Below the pieces are notes generated by a model that worked only from the letters and a program-made list of their open reading frames with translations, was not told the DNA's origin and did not search any database. This document shows, one piece after another, positions 11,246-23,764 of a stretch of 64,000 nucleotides of DNA (position 1 is its first letter; each line of letters begins with the position of its first letter). The stretch spans positions 24,461,464-24,525,463 of the forward strand of contig JACMZG010001870.1 in NCBI GenBank assembly GCA_018340805.1. The letters run 5' to 3'. The DNA is from Microvelia longipes. Its lineage: Eukaryota > Arthropoda > Insecta > Hemiptera > Veliidae. The position numbers and the translations under genes were made by a program.

Positions 11246-12240
11246 GTAGTTTTTCTTTATTTTTCTTATTACGACTGTGGGTATAAACCAGAACATTAGA
11301 CCACTTAGGTAGGTCCTTAGTGCTAACCCGGAAAGTAAAAGGATGTCCATAAGTTCCCTTTGAACAAGTCTTCTGGATCGTAGAAAATTATTAACATGTT
11401 TAGGGTTTGTTCTACAAATTTCTCTTAAGGAATGTTGGTCCGGCCGAAGGTCTGCCACCTAAGATACGTCATAATTATAGGTTGCTGCAATGTGAAGTGG
11501 TATATATATAAACTAATAACAAGTCTCTTCACACTAACTGTTTTAATTACAACAGTTAGTGTGAAGAGACTTGTTATTAGTTTATAAGATACGTCAATAC
11601 AGGACAAATGCTTAGGATATGTGAAGGAGGTTCTTTGACCTCCTCATGGCTTGCATGTAGAAATACCAGCCAATACTATCAGGTTCCGATGGCCGTTTAA
11701 TCCAACAATGACCGGTTATTAAATGGCAGGTACTTCTTTTCAAGGCTAAAATTGACCAGGTCCTGTGATAAGCAGCTTGGACTGTCTCATCCTAGCAAAG
11801 TGAATCCACAGGTTTCTATAGTCTGTATGTTTAGAATTCTCAAGGGCTGTCTTAACAATACAGCGAGCAACACCTAGAACAAGCTCTGGCGTAATCGGAA
11901 AGAACTGGACACCACAGTGTACTGGTGCCAGTAGTAGATGGACCTCGTTAGGGATTCAATTCATTCTTGGACAAGTTTAGACGAGCATATAGAAGCAGTC
12001 AAAGCTTTAATAGCTTCTTGGCTGTCAGAACAGATATAAATCAGTGACCCCTTGCAAATTTCACGCAGTAAAGACAGAGCTGGTTAGAACGGCAAAAAAT
12101 TCAGCTTTAAAAACTGTGGCATATCTGCCCAAACCTACACTGGTGTTACATCGGGGTTCCTTGCAAAACGAGTCAGCATCCGATACATTATTTATTCGAG
12201 AATCATCATGTTTTTGACTTGTCTAGATCACATAGAGCCA
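11240..12240 (-). pseudogene. fossil LINE ORF2 C-terminal region (RNase H-like to C-terminus)
   Basis: Minus-strand translations, with many stops and frameshifts, contain pieces of the RNase H to C-terminal order of I/R1/Jockey-group LINEs: LGRYATVFKAEFFAVL (12150-12070), then RMRQSKLLITGP (about 11790), then a C-terminal piece LREICRTNPKHVNNFLRSRR (11430-11370) that resembles the end of the 3.5-kb LINE. Catalytic RNase H residues cannot be confirmed because the frame is broken. Clade unresolved. The protein is certainly nonfunctional. A hairpin has inserted or formed at 11461-11596. Confidence 0.6.
11461..11596. repeat. perfect 35-bp-arm hairpin flanked by 11-bp direct repeats
   Basis: ATAAACTAATAACAAGTCTC... 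(from 11508) is followed after an eight-base loop by its perfect complement ending at 11585. The 11-mer AAGATACGTCA occurs just before the segment (11461-11471) and again right after the hairpin (11586-11596). It could be a tiny foldback insertion with target-site duplication, or a template-switch duplication. Confidence 0.85.
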
Positions 12241-12664
12241 TGGCTAAAGTTCGAATGATACTCAAGCCATTGGCCTGAATAGGCTTCAAGAGCTTTATTA
12301 CTCAGTACCAAATCTCTACTGTCTTCCATATTTCTTTTCTTTAAGAACGGTGTATCAACAATCTTTAAAGGGTTACCCCCAAGACACTATAGTTTACTCA
12401 CCACCTATCAATGAAGCAGAGTGATCACTCGGCAAAGACAGCGTCAACAAACTTGGCCAGTATTATCGACGGCAACATTATTGATTTAAACCTGTATGTA
12501 GAACCGTTCATTGAGGCTGTCAATAACTAAGCACCACATGAAAAGGGAGAGACAACTTCCTTGGTGACAACTCCTGTTCAAGGCTGTTCTAATAATGCAG
12601 ACAATACACTAACCCCCCCCCCACATCCCTCCTGAATATACTATTAATGCATCTAAAAATCTGA
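12241..12664. other. moderate-GC stretch, probably more LINE fossil
   Basis: Composition resembles the adjoining fossil RNase H region and differs from the AT-rich flanks, but no motif could be read. A C-run (about 12613-12620) is present. Confidence 0.35.
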
Positions 12665-12970
12665 ATTTGTAGTACTACTAGCTGTTTTGAAGTACAACTA
12701 ATTGTACATGAAGTATTACAAGTTGCACTTGAAGTACTACTAATTGTACGTGTAGTACTACTGGTATTACTAGTAGTACTGCTAGTTGTACTTGAAGTAC
12801 TACTACCTGTACGTGTAGTACTACTAGTTGTACTTGTAGTAAGGTAACTACCAGCAGTTTTTGTTAACTGTAAGTATTAGTAGTCAATTAGAGCTAGTAA
12901 TTGAACTGTCAACTATTACTTCTAGTTATCTATTATTACTACTAGTAGGCAACTATTACTACTATTATGT
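12665..12970. repeat. AGTACTACTAGTTGTACTTGA-type minisatellite
   Basis: About 21-bp units built from AGT/ACT triplets repeat across 12665-12840 and decay through 'actattactactagtaggc' to 12970. The same unit type lies on the other side of the LINE fossil (11136-11245). Either a second LINE tail expanded here, or the LINE landed within a pre-existing array. Confidence 0.8.
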
Positions 12971-13855
12971 TCATAGTAGCAAAGACTGAGGCAGTATTCC
13001 GCAAATTTGGAATAGGCACATTCAAATTTTGGTTAAGAAAAATTAAATTAGGGTTGATTAATTTTTACCATAATAAACAATGAGTTAAGCAGCTTGAATA
13101 GCTTTTGAAATATTTATGTCGATCTCTAATTAGTAAATTTTGATTCATATAAATTCTTAAGGTATAAAATAAAATTGTAAATATAATATTAACTAGTTTT
13201 AGCAGCAATTTTTATTGAGGGTGAATATTTGTTTGATCATTCATAAAATAATAATTGAGCTATATTTTTAAACTTATATAGCACAATTTTATAAAATTAC
13301 CTTCAGGTTAAGCTTTTTCTAAAACCCTAACATTTCCTAAAACCCTGGCCTCCATTCTAATGTGGAATTAATGGACTGTTATACCCTTATAACTTAAACA
13401 ACTAGATTTGTAAGCTTACAAGATATTTGTAATCTGGAAAATGTTCTACAGCGGAAATCAAGTTTCTCCTTCCAGTTTTCATAAAGCTCGAAGATTTAAT
13501 ACTCGAGGAAATTAATGTTATCATTTTACATTTTGTAAAAGATGATTTATGATAATTTAAATTAATCCTGGAATATTAAATTGCTTTGATAATTTAGAAT
13601 TTTCCTTTTGAATTAACTTCAACCTTTTAAAGTTTAGAATTTTAAGTGTGTTATTTGTAAAATTAAAATTGTAGATGTAATTTAATCCTTTTCTTTTATA
13701 TTGTGTGGTATGCGGTTATGATTTCACTATGCTCTATACCAAGACGCGAAGTCCGACTTCTTGAAGTCTTTTACTATATACATGTTACTATTTATTTATT
13801 TACAAATGCAATATTGCTGACATATATAATACTCTTACTTCTTATCTTACTCTTA
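12971..13855. other. AT-rich intergenic DNA, nothing recognised
   Basis: No supported gene or repeat. The 70-codon ORF at 13703-13915 overlaps the following repeat fragment and has no domain. Confidence 0.5.
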
Positions 13856-14170
13856 CTCCCTAATAAAGGATTAGAGGTGGTCTGCCATTTCACATCGGGG
13901 AATTTTGGCCCCTAGCCCCCATCAAAGTCAGGAAATGTCCCCAAAATCAATTTTTGCCCCATATCGCTGTTTCCATTGGTTTTATAAAAAAAGATAAAGG
14001 GCTCTTTTTTAAGTTTCTTAAGTTAAACTATAGATATATCTATTATCATAGATACCAACATGATACCAAAAATCTATAAGTTACCCTCTAAAACATCTCA
14101 AAAACCATAAAATTGCATGTTTTGCCATGTTATCGTGCTGACGATATAGGGGGACAAACAATTTATGTGA
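13856..14170 (+). mobile_element. solo fragment related to the 55.5-57.7-kb foldback element
   Basis: Shares 'ctccctaataaaggat', 'aggtggtctgccatttcac', 'ggggaattttggcccc', 'tccattggttttat' and a later 'atgttttgccatgtta' in the same order as 56130-56465 and in inverted order with 56700-57065. Only one arm segment is present, without terminal TACAGGG or an inverted partner. Confidence 0.75.
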
Positions 14171-14995
14171 ACAGCTTAGATCTAATTCACTGTCAAATAT
14201 TATAATACTGCTCCTTAAATTTTTACTCAATACAAATTTTAAATTTCTTTAATTAATTTTATTATTTACCCTGTATTTTAATTTTTATTCTTTTTTTTGT
14301 TTATTTTTTCCTTAAAAATCTGTGTATATTGTTTTCTTTAATATACAGGAATGTTTTTCTTGTATACTTTGTTGAGTTTAATGAATATTCAAATTTTATA
14401 TTTTTTTATATTACGAAGTAAAATTATTATTGCATCTTTTTTCTTACAAGAAAAGCTTTAAACATTTTCCTTCTAATGAAACATTTTTGAACTGATTTTA
14501 AATATTTAAATATTCTGTTAGTAAATTAAAACATAAAAAAATATTTTAAATAAGCTATAAATAATAATGCTAGAGTATAATAATAATAAATAATTATTTT
14601 CTAAATGTTATAATACTCCTACAACAAAAGAACTGTTAAAGTAAGTGACAAGTTTTCCTTTTAGCATTCACGCTTTAGATTACTTTATGCGCTCATGTTT
14701 TATTGTTTTTTTTATTATTTGCAGTGTTACCCAAGCTTTGCTCGGAAAATATTTTATTTTTCAAACTACTGGTTATTAATTAATTCTTTGAGGACTTCAC
14801 AAATTAGAAGTTTTTAACAGCTGTAACAACAACATTTTTTTTTAGATGGTTTTGTTTATCTAGCCATGCTTTATGATTGCTTGGTAAGTTCCTTTCAAAA
14901 AGTTGACGATCAAAAAAGAATTCTTAAATTGTGTGTTTTTGACTTTTAATGATAATACAATCAAATTCTCAACAAAATAGACAATAAATTGAACT
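14171..14995. other. AT-rich intergenic DNA, nothing recognised
   Basis: No supported gene or repeat. Confidence 0.5.
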
Positions 14996-14999
14996 ACGT

Positions 15000-15140
15000 A
15001 AAACCCTGGCTGGATTGGTAGGCCTTAAATTCAAGACCTCCCGAGTGCACGTACGGTACGAGGGATTACCTCATATTAAGGTCCTCCCGCGGCCGGATTT
15101 GAACCCTCGACCTCCAGGTCGAAAGGGAGTGCTTTGTCTT
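15000..15140 (-). mobile_element. 5'-truncated tRNA-derived SINE
   Basis: On the minus strand a perfect pol III B box, GGTTCAAATCC (plus 15095-15105), sits in a tRNA-like T-arm context: 'gacctggaggtcgagggtt' before it and 'ggccgcgggagg' after it. About 95 bp of non-tRNA body follow. No A box or complete anticodon arm could be found upstream, so the tRNA head is truncated or mutated near 15140. No tail or target-site duplication was identified. GC content is well above the flanks. Confidence 0.7.
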
Positions 15141-15187
15141 GAAAATTAACCTGCAAAATTCATCAAATAATATGACATAATGATATT

Positions 15188-15188
<1 letters not shown>

Positions 15189-15275
<87 letters not shown>
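15189..15275. repeat. (TA)n microsatellite flanking transposon
   Basis: Nearly pure TA tract directly at the left end of the DNA transposon. It continues on its right side at 18624. Confidence 0.95.
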
Positions 15276-15278
<3 letters not shown>

Positions 15279-15955
15279 GGTGGCCCTTAAAAATGAACTT
15301 TCTTTTTTCTTTGCTCCCAACCCTAATTTTGTTCGAATATATAAAAAAAAAATTCCATAAAAATTTTAGCCCGATCGGAGGTGATTAACACGGTGCCGCC
15401 GGGCCTTTGGAGTTTTACAGGTGTCAAAATTCGTAAAAATTGTGATTTTCGTGACAATTTTTTTTCTGTGATTTTTACATTATTTTCTAAGTAAAAAACA
15501 ATACTTAATCTACTAATTAGACTCTTTGAACTTTTTATTATGACCTGATATCATCTTAGTTTGTACTTAATCTGACATTTAATGGTGGACATATATATTT
15601 TTTCTGAAAAAATTTTTAAAAAACATTTTTTTTTCTCTACACTGCAAAGTATAACTCATATAATATGTTTTTTGTTATCAATTTATTGGCATATTATGTT
15701 TTTGTATACTGTTTTCTATAATTTAAGACCAATAATTGGTTATTTATACCAAAATTAACAGACCTAATGTGAAACATACAAAACACTGTCATCCTATCTC
15801 GCAGTAGGTGAAAGCTAAGTAATGAGTATAATAGTCTAATTTCAGTTTCAAGAATTTTTATTTTTTTTGTTTAAATTTATTTTCAAACAAGCCATTTTTG
15901 TGAAATCTAAAACTTAGTGTGTTACCCCCCCCCTTTGCTTGACCTTCCCCCCTCT
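15276..15955 (+). repeat. left terminal inverted repeat of the 3.35-kb transposon
   Basis: Pairs with 17928-18623. Contains 'cccgatcggaggtgattaac', 'gccgccgggcctttgga' and 'cctatctcgcagtaggtgaa'. It is noncoding, and promoter or transposase-binding elements are expected here but cannot be pinpointed. Confidence 0.92.
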
Positions 15956-16314
15956 CCTATTATGAAATATAAAATTTTATACAATTTCACAAAAATGAAT
16001 AGAATAAAAAAGTCAAGATAGGTTATAACTTTGGATAGAGTTAATACTTAGTAATCGACACAAACTTGTTTACCAAAATACTTTCAGGTAAAATAACCCT
16101 AGTGTCCACTTAAGGATTAAAGATGAGTCAAGGAAAATACCATGCAAGATGGAAGTGATCTAAGCAGGGGTACTATGAATGAATCATTTTAATCCCTTTG
16201 ACTTACTTAAAAAAAGTTCCAGTCTTAGATCAGACAACAAACTGTTACCATCAAATATTTTAATTTCTTTTTTAAATCAAGTGTTTGGTTTAAGTTGTTT
16301 GTTTAAGTTATAAA

Positions 16315-17843
16315 ATGACAAGTGAAAGAGTTCTTCGTTCTAACCATTGTTGTTGTCTTCAGAAAAATTCTTCTAAAACGACTGAGTTTGCTATCAGTAG
16401 TTGTTTTGCTTTTACAGACAGGCTGGATGATTTATTTGATATTGCCCATAGTGACGCCGAAAATCAAATAAAAATCCAGGAGGACATAGATTTTTTGCGG
16501 ATGCAAAGAATGAAGGGGCGACCTGGTGTTATGCTGGGAGTTGACATTAATTTATACAGGGCAGAATAGAGAACTGCAGAGCGGAAGGAGGAAGAGGTCC
16601 GTTGGAAAACTCGATGCTTGGAGGATATTGATCCACCTAGTTTGTTTGCAGAATTGCTACCAAGAACCAGAAGCAGTAGTAGCACAGAAGACAGTGAGGG
16701 AGTTTCAGATGAGCTTGTCTCTGATGCAATTTTTCCTTCGTCGTTGGGTTTTAGAGAAACTGTTGATTTTTTTAATGATCGCCTAGCACCAACGTTAGAT
16801 AGGTGCAAAGTTAGGGACAGAGATGCTGTTCATGTATTAGTTACCACAGCAGAAGCGTTAGGCCATGATGCAAAGGACTTGGTAATTAACAGAAATTCAA
16901 TAAGCCGTAAATGATCCCAGTTAAGGATTCTTAGATACAAGGAAATGTTAAAAACATTAAGTATTGATAGAAATCAGTGTGCTGTTGTGCATTGGGATGG
17001 GAAGCTTCATCCTAATATTACAAAAGACAATAAGGTAGAGAGGTTGGCAGTTCTTATTTCATATGGCGTAAAAGACAAGATGATAGGAGCTCCGATCATA
17101 CCACAGGCAACTGGAGCAGAATAAGCCGCAGCAGTCTATAAATGTCTTGAAGAATGAGGACTTCTTGATTCAGTCCAAGCGATGTGTTTTGACACCACGG
17201 CATCGAACACCGGTAAGAACAATGGAGCTTGCAGAAATATTGAGAACCTCTTAGAAAAGGATTTTCTATACCTGCCTTGTAGGCACCACATATTTGAAGT
17301 GGTGTTAAAGGGTGTATTCAATGAATTGGTGGGACCGACTTTTGGGCCAGATGTTCCACTGTTTTCTAGGTTCAGAAACTCATAGGTCAAATAGACCCAA
17401 AAAATAGTCTTCTGGTATTGGAGGAGGATGTCCCAGAAGTTTAAGAAGAGATATGCTTGACTTCTTCGTAAAAAGTTTAAAAGAAAAACAATTAAGAGAA
17501 GATTACAGGGAGCTAATGGAGCTGGCAGTGATTTTTCTAGGAGAGACCCGCCTCGAGGAGTGTCATTTAGAAAGCCAGGTGCTATTAGCCATGCAAGATG
17601 GGGTGTCGAAGGCGATCTATTGTTTAAAATTTATTTATTTAGAGTGAGTTCAAGTTGTCTACCAAAGAAAAATCTTCGATGAGAAAATTTAAAATTTTTC
17701 TTATCAGAGTGTATTTAAGAGCGTGGTATGGTGACACAAGTGCGAGTAAGGCCCCAATGTCTGACTTGCACTTTATTCAATCATTAGTCAATAACGAGGC
17801 TATAGATTTAAAAATTTGCAATGCTGTACTAAAAAAATATTAA
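16315..17843 (+). pseudogene. fossil transposase of a D...C(2)H type
   Basis: From an ATG at 16315 one reading frame runs to about 17385 interrupted only by nonsense codons (16567 TAG, 16912 TGA, 17122 TAA, 17152 TGA, 17383 TAG). It shows HWDGKLHPNIT, then CFDTTASNTGKNNGAC (a DDE-type second-acidic block), then LYLPCRHHIFE, a C-x2-H motif known from several RNase H-fold transposases. After 17385 the frame shifts. Later pieces include LREDYRELMELAVIFLGE, FRKPGAISHARW and KAIYCLK in different frames, then VYLRAWYGDTSASKAPMSDL up to 17843. The order and motifs match a transposase-derived family widespread in arthropod genomes. It is nonfunctional. Confidence 0.85.
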
Positions 17844-17927
17844 CCATTTGTTGATGGTATTAATTTTATGGTATTAATTATGGTATTAATTAATTAAAAA
17901 AAGTATTACCATGGTTAATACATTTGG

Positions 17928-18722
<795 letters not shown>

Positions 18723-19777
18723 ACTTTAGATTTATTTTTGTTGTTTAATATATATGTAGATTAACAATGAAAAAATTTAGAGTTCTAAAACCAAGATGCA
18801 CTGTACATTTTACCCCTCTCTTTTACATGTTATTATTTTACTAATTTTATTAACAATTATTTGTCTCCACTTGATATTTGCCTCTCTTATATTTCTTCAT
18901 TCATCTCCTTTATTATTTTTATTCAGGATGGCACAATGGCTACCCCCTCCCCTAATAGACTTAGTGATTTCCACTAAAGTATTAAGGAAAACCTGTATTT
19001 CAACAACAACATTAGTATCAAAATGTATTTCAATTCAAAATAATATAATAATTTTATATTATTCCTAAGCATACCACCCTTTACAAATATGTTAAATGTA
19101 TAGCACCATAAATAATGTTTTAACATTCTGAATAAAAATGGTAAAAAATTACTAGGGATGCTCAGTGAGGGGAAACATGAGAAAAATGCTTTTTCACCGG
19201 TCTATTTGTCTTGATAAGCCTCGACGCAGCTTTATCGTTGATGTTCAACGATAACGTCCGCACGTCCGCATTACTACCCTTTATATTCATATAACAGAGA
19301 GAAAAATTCTTGAGTTATATTTTATTAAGTAACACCAGATGGGTAAAATACTAAAAAACGTCATTTTAATAAATTTTAACTTAAAAGCAAGGAAAAAAGT
19401 TTTCGCATGAAAAAATGGTAATGTGAACACATAAAAGGATATTATTTGTAGTTCTTTGTATTATACACCTACTTCATTTTAATTAACTCTAATTTCTTTA
19501 TAAAATTCGTTTTTTAAATCAAATTATATTTGATGTTTTAAACTTATACGTTTAAAGTAACAACTCTGATACGTTCTCCAAGCTGACCATGTTTTCTGTA
19601 TGCATGTACCCTATGAGCATTTTACAAAATGCATTTACAAGTATAAATCTCATGTCCGTCTGATCATGTGTTACATATTTTTATTTTTTACGCCATACGC
19701 CACTTGAGTCTATCTATAGAAACAAAATAAGTTATGTATTATAAATAATCAGTGAACCATATATCATTGTCAAATAA

Positions 19778-19782
<5 letters not shown>
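18723..19782. other. AT-rich intergenic DNA, nothing recognised
   Basis: A 90-codon plus ORF (18796-19068) is hydrophobic and AT-biased with no domain. A moderate-GC patch near 19200-19275 is unassigned. Confidence 0.5.

Positions 19783-19852
<70 letters not shown>
19783..19852. repeat. (TA)n microsatellite
   Basis: Nearly pure TA tract. Confidence 0.95.
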
Positions 19853-19856
<4 letters not shown>

Positions 19857-21438
19857 TATTATAATAGAATGTTTATGATACAAAAAAGCTATGTCCGGAA
19901 AGCTAAATATAAATTACCTATCAACTTTATCAAAACCAAACACACTTTTGGAGTTGACTACACCGAGATCCCCAAAAAGGTGTTTGAGGCTTTCTATGCA
20001 TCGAAATAGGGTATGCATCCTCTAATATTATTTCTTTATTGGCAATTGATAAATTAAGAAACAAAATAGTCATTATTTTCACACCTGTGTTGTATTAAAT
20101 TATTTTAAATGTACTTTAATTAAACTTTTAATTTCATGGGAAATAAGATAAAAATAATAACAACAATCATATAAACATTTCCACTGAATAAACTCAATAA
20201 TAAAAATTATTTATCATTTGAATAATTCTATTCTCTTCATTCACTATAATTTTATTCATTCAATTAAACTCTAATTTTATACCTTTTACCTGTTGCAATT
20301 GTAATATGAAAGAAACTATTTAATAATTCAAAAACCCTTTTATTATACTTTAACACACTCAATTTACTACTTAAAAAGAAATTTTAAACATAGTCTCTAC
20401 ACCTTAAATTTTTTTATTTTTAGAAAAAAATGGGGACTCAAAAAAAAGTTAAATACTTAATGACTTCTGAACAAAATACATTGTTAAAAGTACTTTGTTA
20501 AATCTTTAAATAGATGGTTTTTGTTGAATTTTAGAAATTCAAGCTGACGCGCTTAACTTTTTTCTGTAAAGTTTTATGTGTACCTTAGTTTTGAAGGTCG
20601 AACGTGGTTTGGAAGTTGATTTTGTTGAAAGCATTTATTTTTTGATAATGTGTTTTTCTTTATTGTCATCTGTATGTTTCTTCCTGGAAATTAAATTGCA
20701 AATGTAAGTTTTGTTTAATTTCTTTCAATAGCACAGCGCTTATTTGTGTTTATTTTATTTGTGCTGTACTTTTTGTGGAATGCGTGTTTCTGTTCTTGCA
20801 ACAATCCATTTCTTGCTTTAGGTACCGGTTTATGCTTTATAACTCGAGCAGTTACTCAATTATCAAGCACTACTCTTAACTCATTTTTTCTGTATTTTTA
20901 AAGGAAATGCGCATACCAATCCTGTTAGCTTTACAAAACTATGGCTCTGAAATTGGCACTGCTCATAATTATTTTTGCACTAATTTAAATCTCATTTAAT
21001 GTGCGTCATAATTATTTTGTAGTTATAAACTTGTAAAACGATAAAAAGGTCTTCCTTTACAGGATGACGAACCCAGGAAGTATTGACTGCGGACCATTTT
21101 CTTTTAATTCAAATGCCCATAACACATCGACATTGACTCTCCACGTAAAATATGTTGTTTACCAGTCGTATTTTAGGTTATCCGGTAATTGACTTCAGAC
21201 AAATTTCTTTTAATTTAGCGCCCCAAAAATCTTAAGTAATGACCTTTTGCGCAGCGAAAAATAATCAGCTTGATTTTCATCAATTTTAATTTTATGAAAA
21301 TATTGCAGATTCAGCAAACTGCAATAATAACGTCACTACAAACTGATTTTCAATGGGGTTCGTGTCCTCCACAAGGTGAGGACACCTTGGTACTTGATTA
21401 TTATACCAAGTTTGATTAAAAATATGAATCCGTTTGAA
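19853..21438. other. AT-rich intergenic DNA, nothing recognised
   Basis: Contains a slightly GC-richer patch at 19890-20010 directly beside the TA tract and another at 21060-21250. Neither gave a recognisable protein or repeat match inside the window. Confidence 0.45.
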
Positions 21439-21439
21439 A

Positions 21440-21445
21440 TATATA

Positions 21446-21498
<53 letters not shown>

Positions 21499-21500
21499 GT
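21440..21500. repeat. (TA)n microsatellite
   Basis: TA tract with one TATTATA break. Confidence 0.95.
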
Positions 21501-23280
21501 ATATATTAAACTGACGCAAATAATGCTTTGTCAATTAAACTCCAACATTATGTAGAACTTACTCGGTCAATAATGCTCAATCAAGTCTATTGCAGGTTAA
21601 TGTATTTTATATTTTTCAATATACGAGTATAGTTGTTTGATGTTTTAGGAAGGTCCAAAATCAAACGTAATTAAATCGAAACGAATTAAACGTGAAATAT
21701 AGGATTTAATTTCATTTAGAGTAAAATTATACAAAAATTCACGAACGAATTAAAGGCATTATACTCTAGGTTTAATGATTTATTTTTCTTCAAGAACCTC
21801 TGAAAATTTTAATTTTCTGCGGCTACAAAATATATGAAAATAAAAAGTTTTTATAAACAAAGAAATAATAAAACAGTTTGAAAGTTGTAAACTTGCCATA
21901 ACTCGTAGCAAGTGTAGTATAAGACTTTGTGTCGCATTACTGCGCTGTGCCTACTAAAAGTTTTAGCTATATTTTACTTGTCACTTGTTAAAAATCTTTT
22001 CATGTATTAAAATATTAGTTAAAACATTTGTTCACTTAGCAAAGCCAGTTAAATAAACTTTATATACTTTCTGTGCGTCGTAGCTACTATGCAATAGCCT
22101 TTTGAATTTATGTTATTACTGTATGTATTGTGCTTTCATATACAAGTATAGATAAAGTATACTTCTCGCAATCAATTGTTAACAGAGATCTGTTTGGACT
22201 AGATCTGTTGGACTAGAGGCCACTCTGTACCAACCTAACAAATTAAATTTTATATTTTTATTAGTTATTATTATTAAAAAGAAATTTAAAGAGCTCGTGT
22301 GTATATTCATTTGTTAATTCATAAAATTTGTTTAAATTTTCAAAGCTCCAAATGGGTGTTAACTTGCGTAAAGCAAATAAACATAGATGAAAGTTAAAAT
22401 GGAAAATAATAAAAAGTTTTCACGACTAAATAAAAGAGATAATGTATTTTTTCTTTTAAAACTAAAAAGTTCTTCTGTTTTTTCTAGTTAAGTTTCAATG
22501 TTTGTTTTGACTTTATAATCGCATTATTTTAAGTAAAAATGTTTTTTTGTGTTAAGTCAGTTAATATTTAAGAGTATAACTAGTATTAGGAGTTTGACAG
22601 CTTTTAATATGTGTTTAGTTTTTGACGCATTCTTTTTTAATTATTTTTTATGATTATTTAAATGTTTGTTCTTAGATTAATAGCTTTTAAGTGTTTATTT
22701 CATTGTGTTTTCAATACGTTATGACTTAAAAAACATTTTGTGCCAAAAAATAATAATATTAATAAATAATATTTATAAGTATAATATTATACCGTGTACT
22801 ATAAAGTATCTAGTTATATATTTTTATATAGTAAATTAATAAATTATATAATAATAATGTTATCGGTTAATAAAAATATTATTTTATTTATTTATTAACA
22901 AGCCATGTGACATTATGCATAATTTCGATACAGAAGCGTGAAACTTTAGAAAGAAGTTGTTGTATATTTTTGTTTTCTTAATACTTTCTTCTCATTTTAA
23001 GTTCAAGAAGCACATTTCTTTAATTTGATCTTTATAAAACTTTAACGACTTACTTAGTTTGAATTTTAATGATACAAAATACTTAATTCCACGTTTAACT
23101 TAATTTAGAATAAATTTATTTACATTTAAAATTTATTCATTATCATCAGTGACTTGAGAAAAGACGTCAGAAAAACTTAAATAATTTGCAAACTGTAACA
23201 TCTTGTTTCTTTTAAACTTTTTTGTTTCATAAGTTTTTTTATTCTTTTAATAAATCACTTAAAAGTAGTCAAGTCTTAAA
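21501..23280. other. AT-rich intergenic DNA, nothing recognised
   Basis: Only a short local duplication (CTGTTTGGACTAGA/CTGTTGGACTAGA near 22190-22215) stands out. Confidence 0.5.
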
Positions 23281-23408
23281 ATGTTGAAATGTCGTACATA
23301 CTGTAGCTCAAGACTAAGGAATGTGTCTTATCACCGCGGTAACTCTATTTACGGTCGAAAATTTACTCCATGTGTTAAGGAAACTGGTTTAGTGTTAGGT
23401 AGTACAAG
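23281..23408 (+). CDS. speculative first exon, Arg-rich N-terminus
   Basis: ATG at 23281 opens a frame starting MLKCRTYCSSRLRNVS, rich in Arg/Ser and poor in acidic residues like a mitochondrial presequence. A consensus-like donor (ACAAG|GTATTA) follows at 23409. Continuing past the donor, the ORF runs into an R1 start motif at 23.43 kb. No homology is recognised and no acceptor partner is known, so this is a weak call. Confidence 0.12.
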
Positions 23409-23429
23409 GTATTATACTGAAATACCATC

Positions 23430-23600
23430 TTATGTCTTTTTACCTTTCCTCATTTATACCGTAGCTTCATAAAAAAAGGAATATGTTTGCACTAAAACCT
23501 CGAAAGGGGTTGCAATTAAGTTATCACCCTAACGGTTCTTACCAAGTTAGTGTCTATATATTTGTTATCATAGTAACTGCCTGTGTGTTTATTCTGGAAA
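23430..23600 (+). repeat. R1-like segment in opposite orientation to the following copy
   Basis: 'tttacctttcctcatttata' + 'ccgtag' matches the R1 start in plus orientation, followed by weakly similar 'ggaatatgtttgca' and 'tgttatcatagtaactgcctg'. It abuts the minus-strand R1 copy, suggesting a rearranged or inverted pair. Confidence 0.45.
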
Positions 23601-23712
23601 CTTAGTGTAAAAAATCCGGTACAGGATACCTCGCAAGTTTTCCTTATCACATCGGATTTGCTACGCTCATCCTCCCTACTTAGTTCTAGATTCCGTAGTA
23701 AATATATCGTTT

Positions 23713-23764
23713 CATTCCCACCGGTCACCCATCCAGGCACTCACACGCTCGATCCTGCTTAACT
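23713..23764 (-). ncRNA. 5S rRNA-derived internal control region inside R1
   Basis: Minus strand: GTTAAGCAGGATCGAGC, then GTGAGTGCC, then TGGATGGGTGACCGGTGGGA. This aligns without large gaps to the 3' half of metazoan 5S rRNA, from box A through the intermediate element to box C, the TFIIIA-dependent pol III promoter. The 5' half of 5S is absent, so it is not a 5S gene. Confidence 0.85.

Noticed and set aside
23713..23764. Functional 5S rRNA gene
   Set aside because: Only the 3' half is present and it lies inside a repeated element, so it is a derived module.
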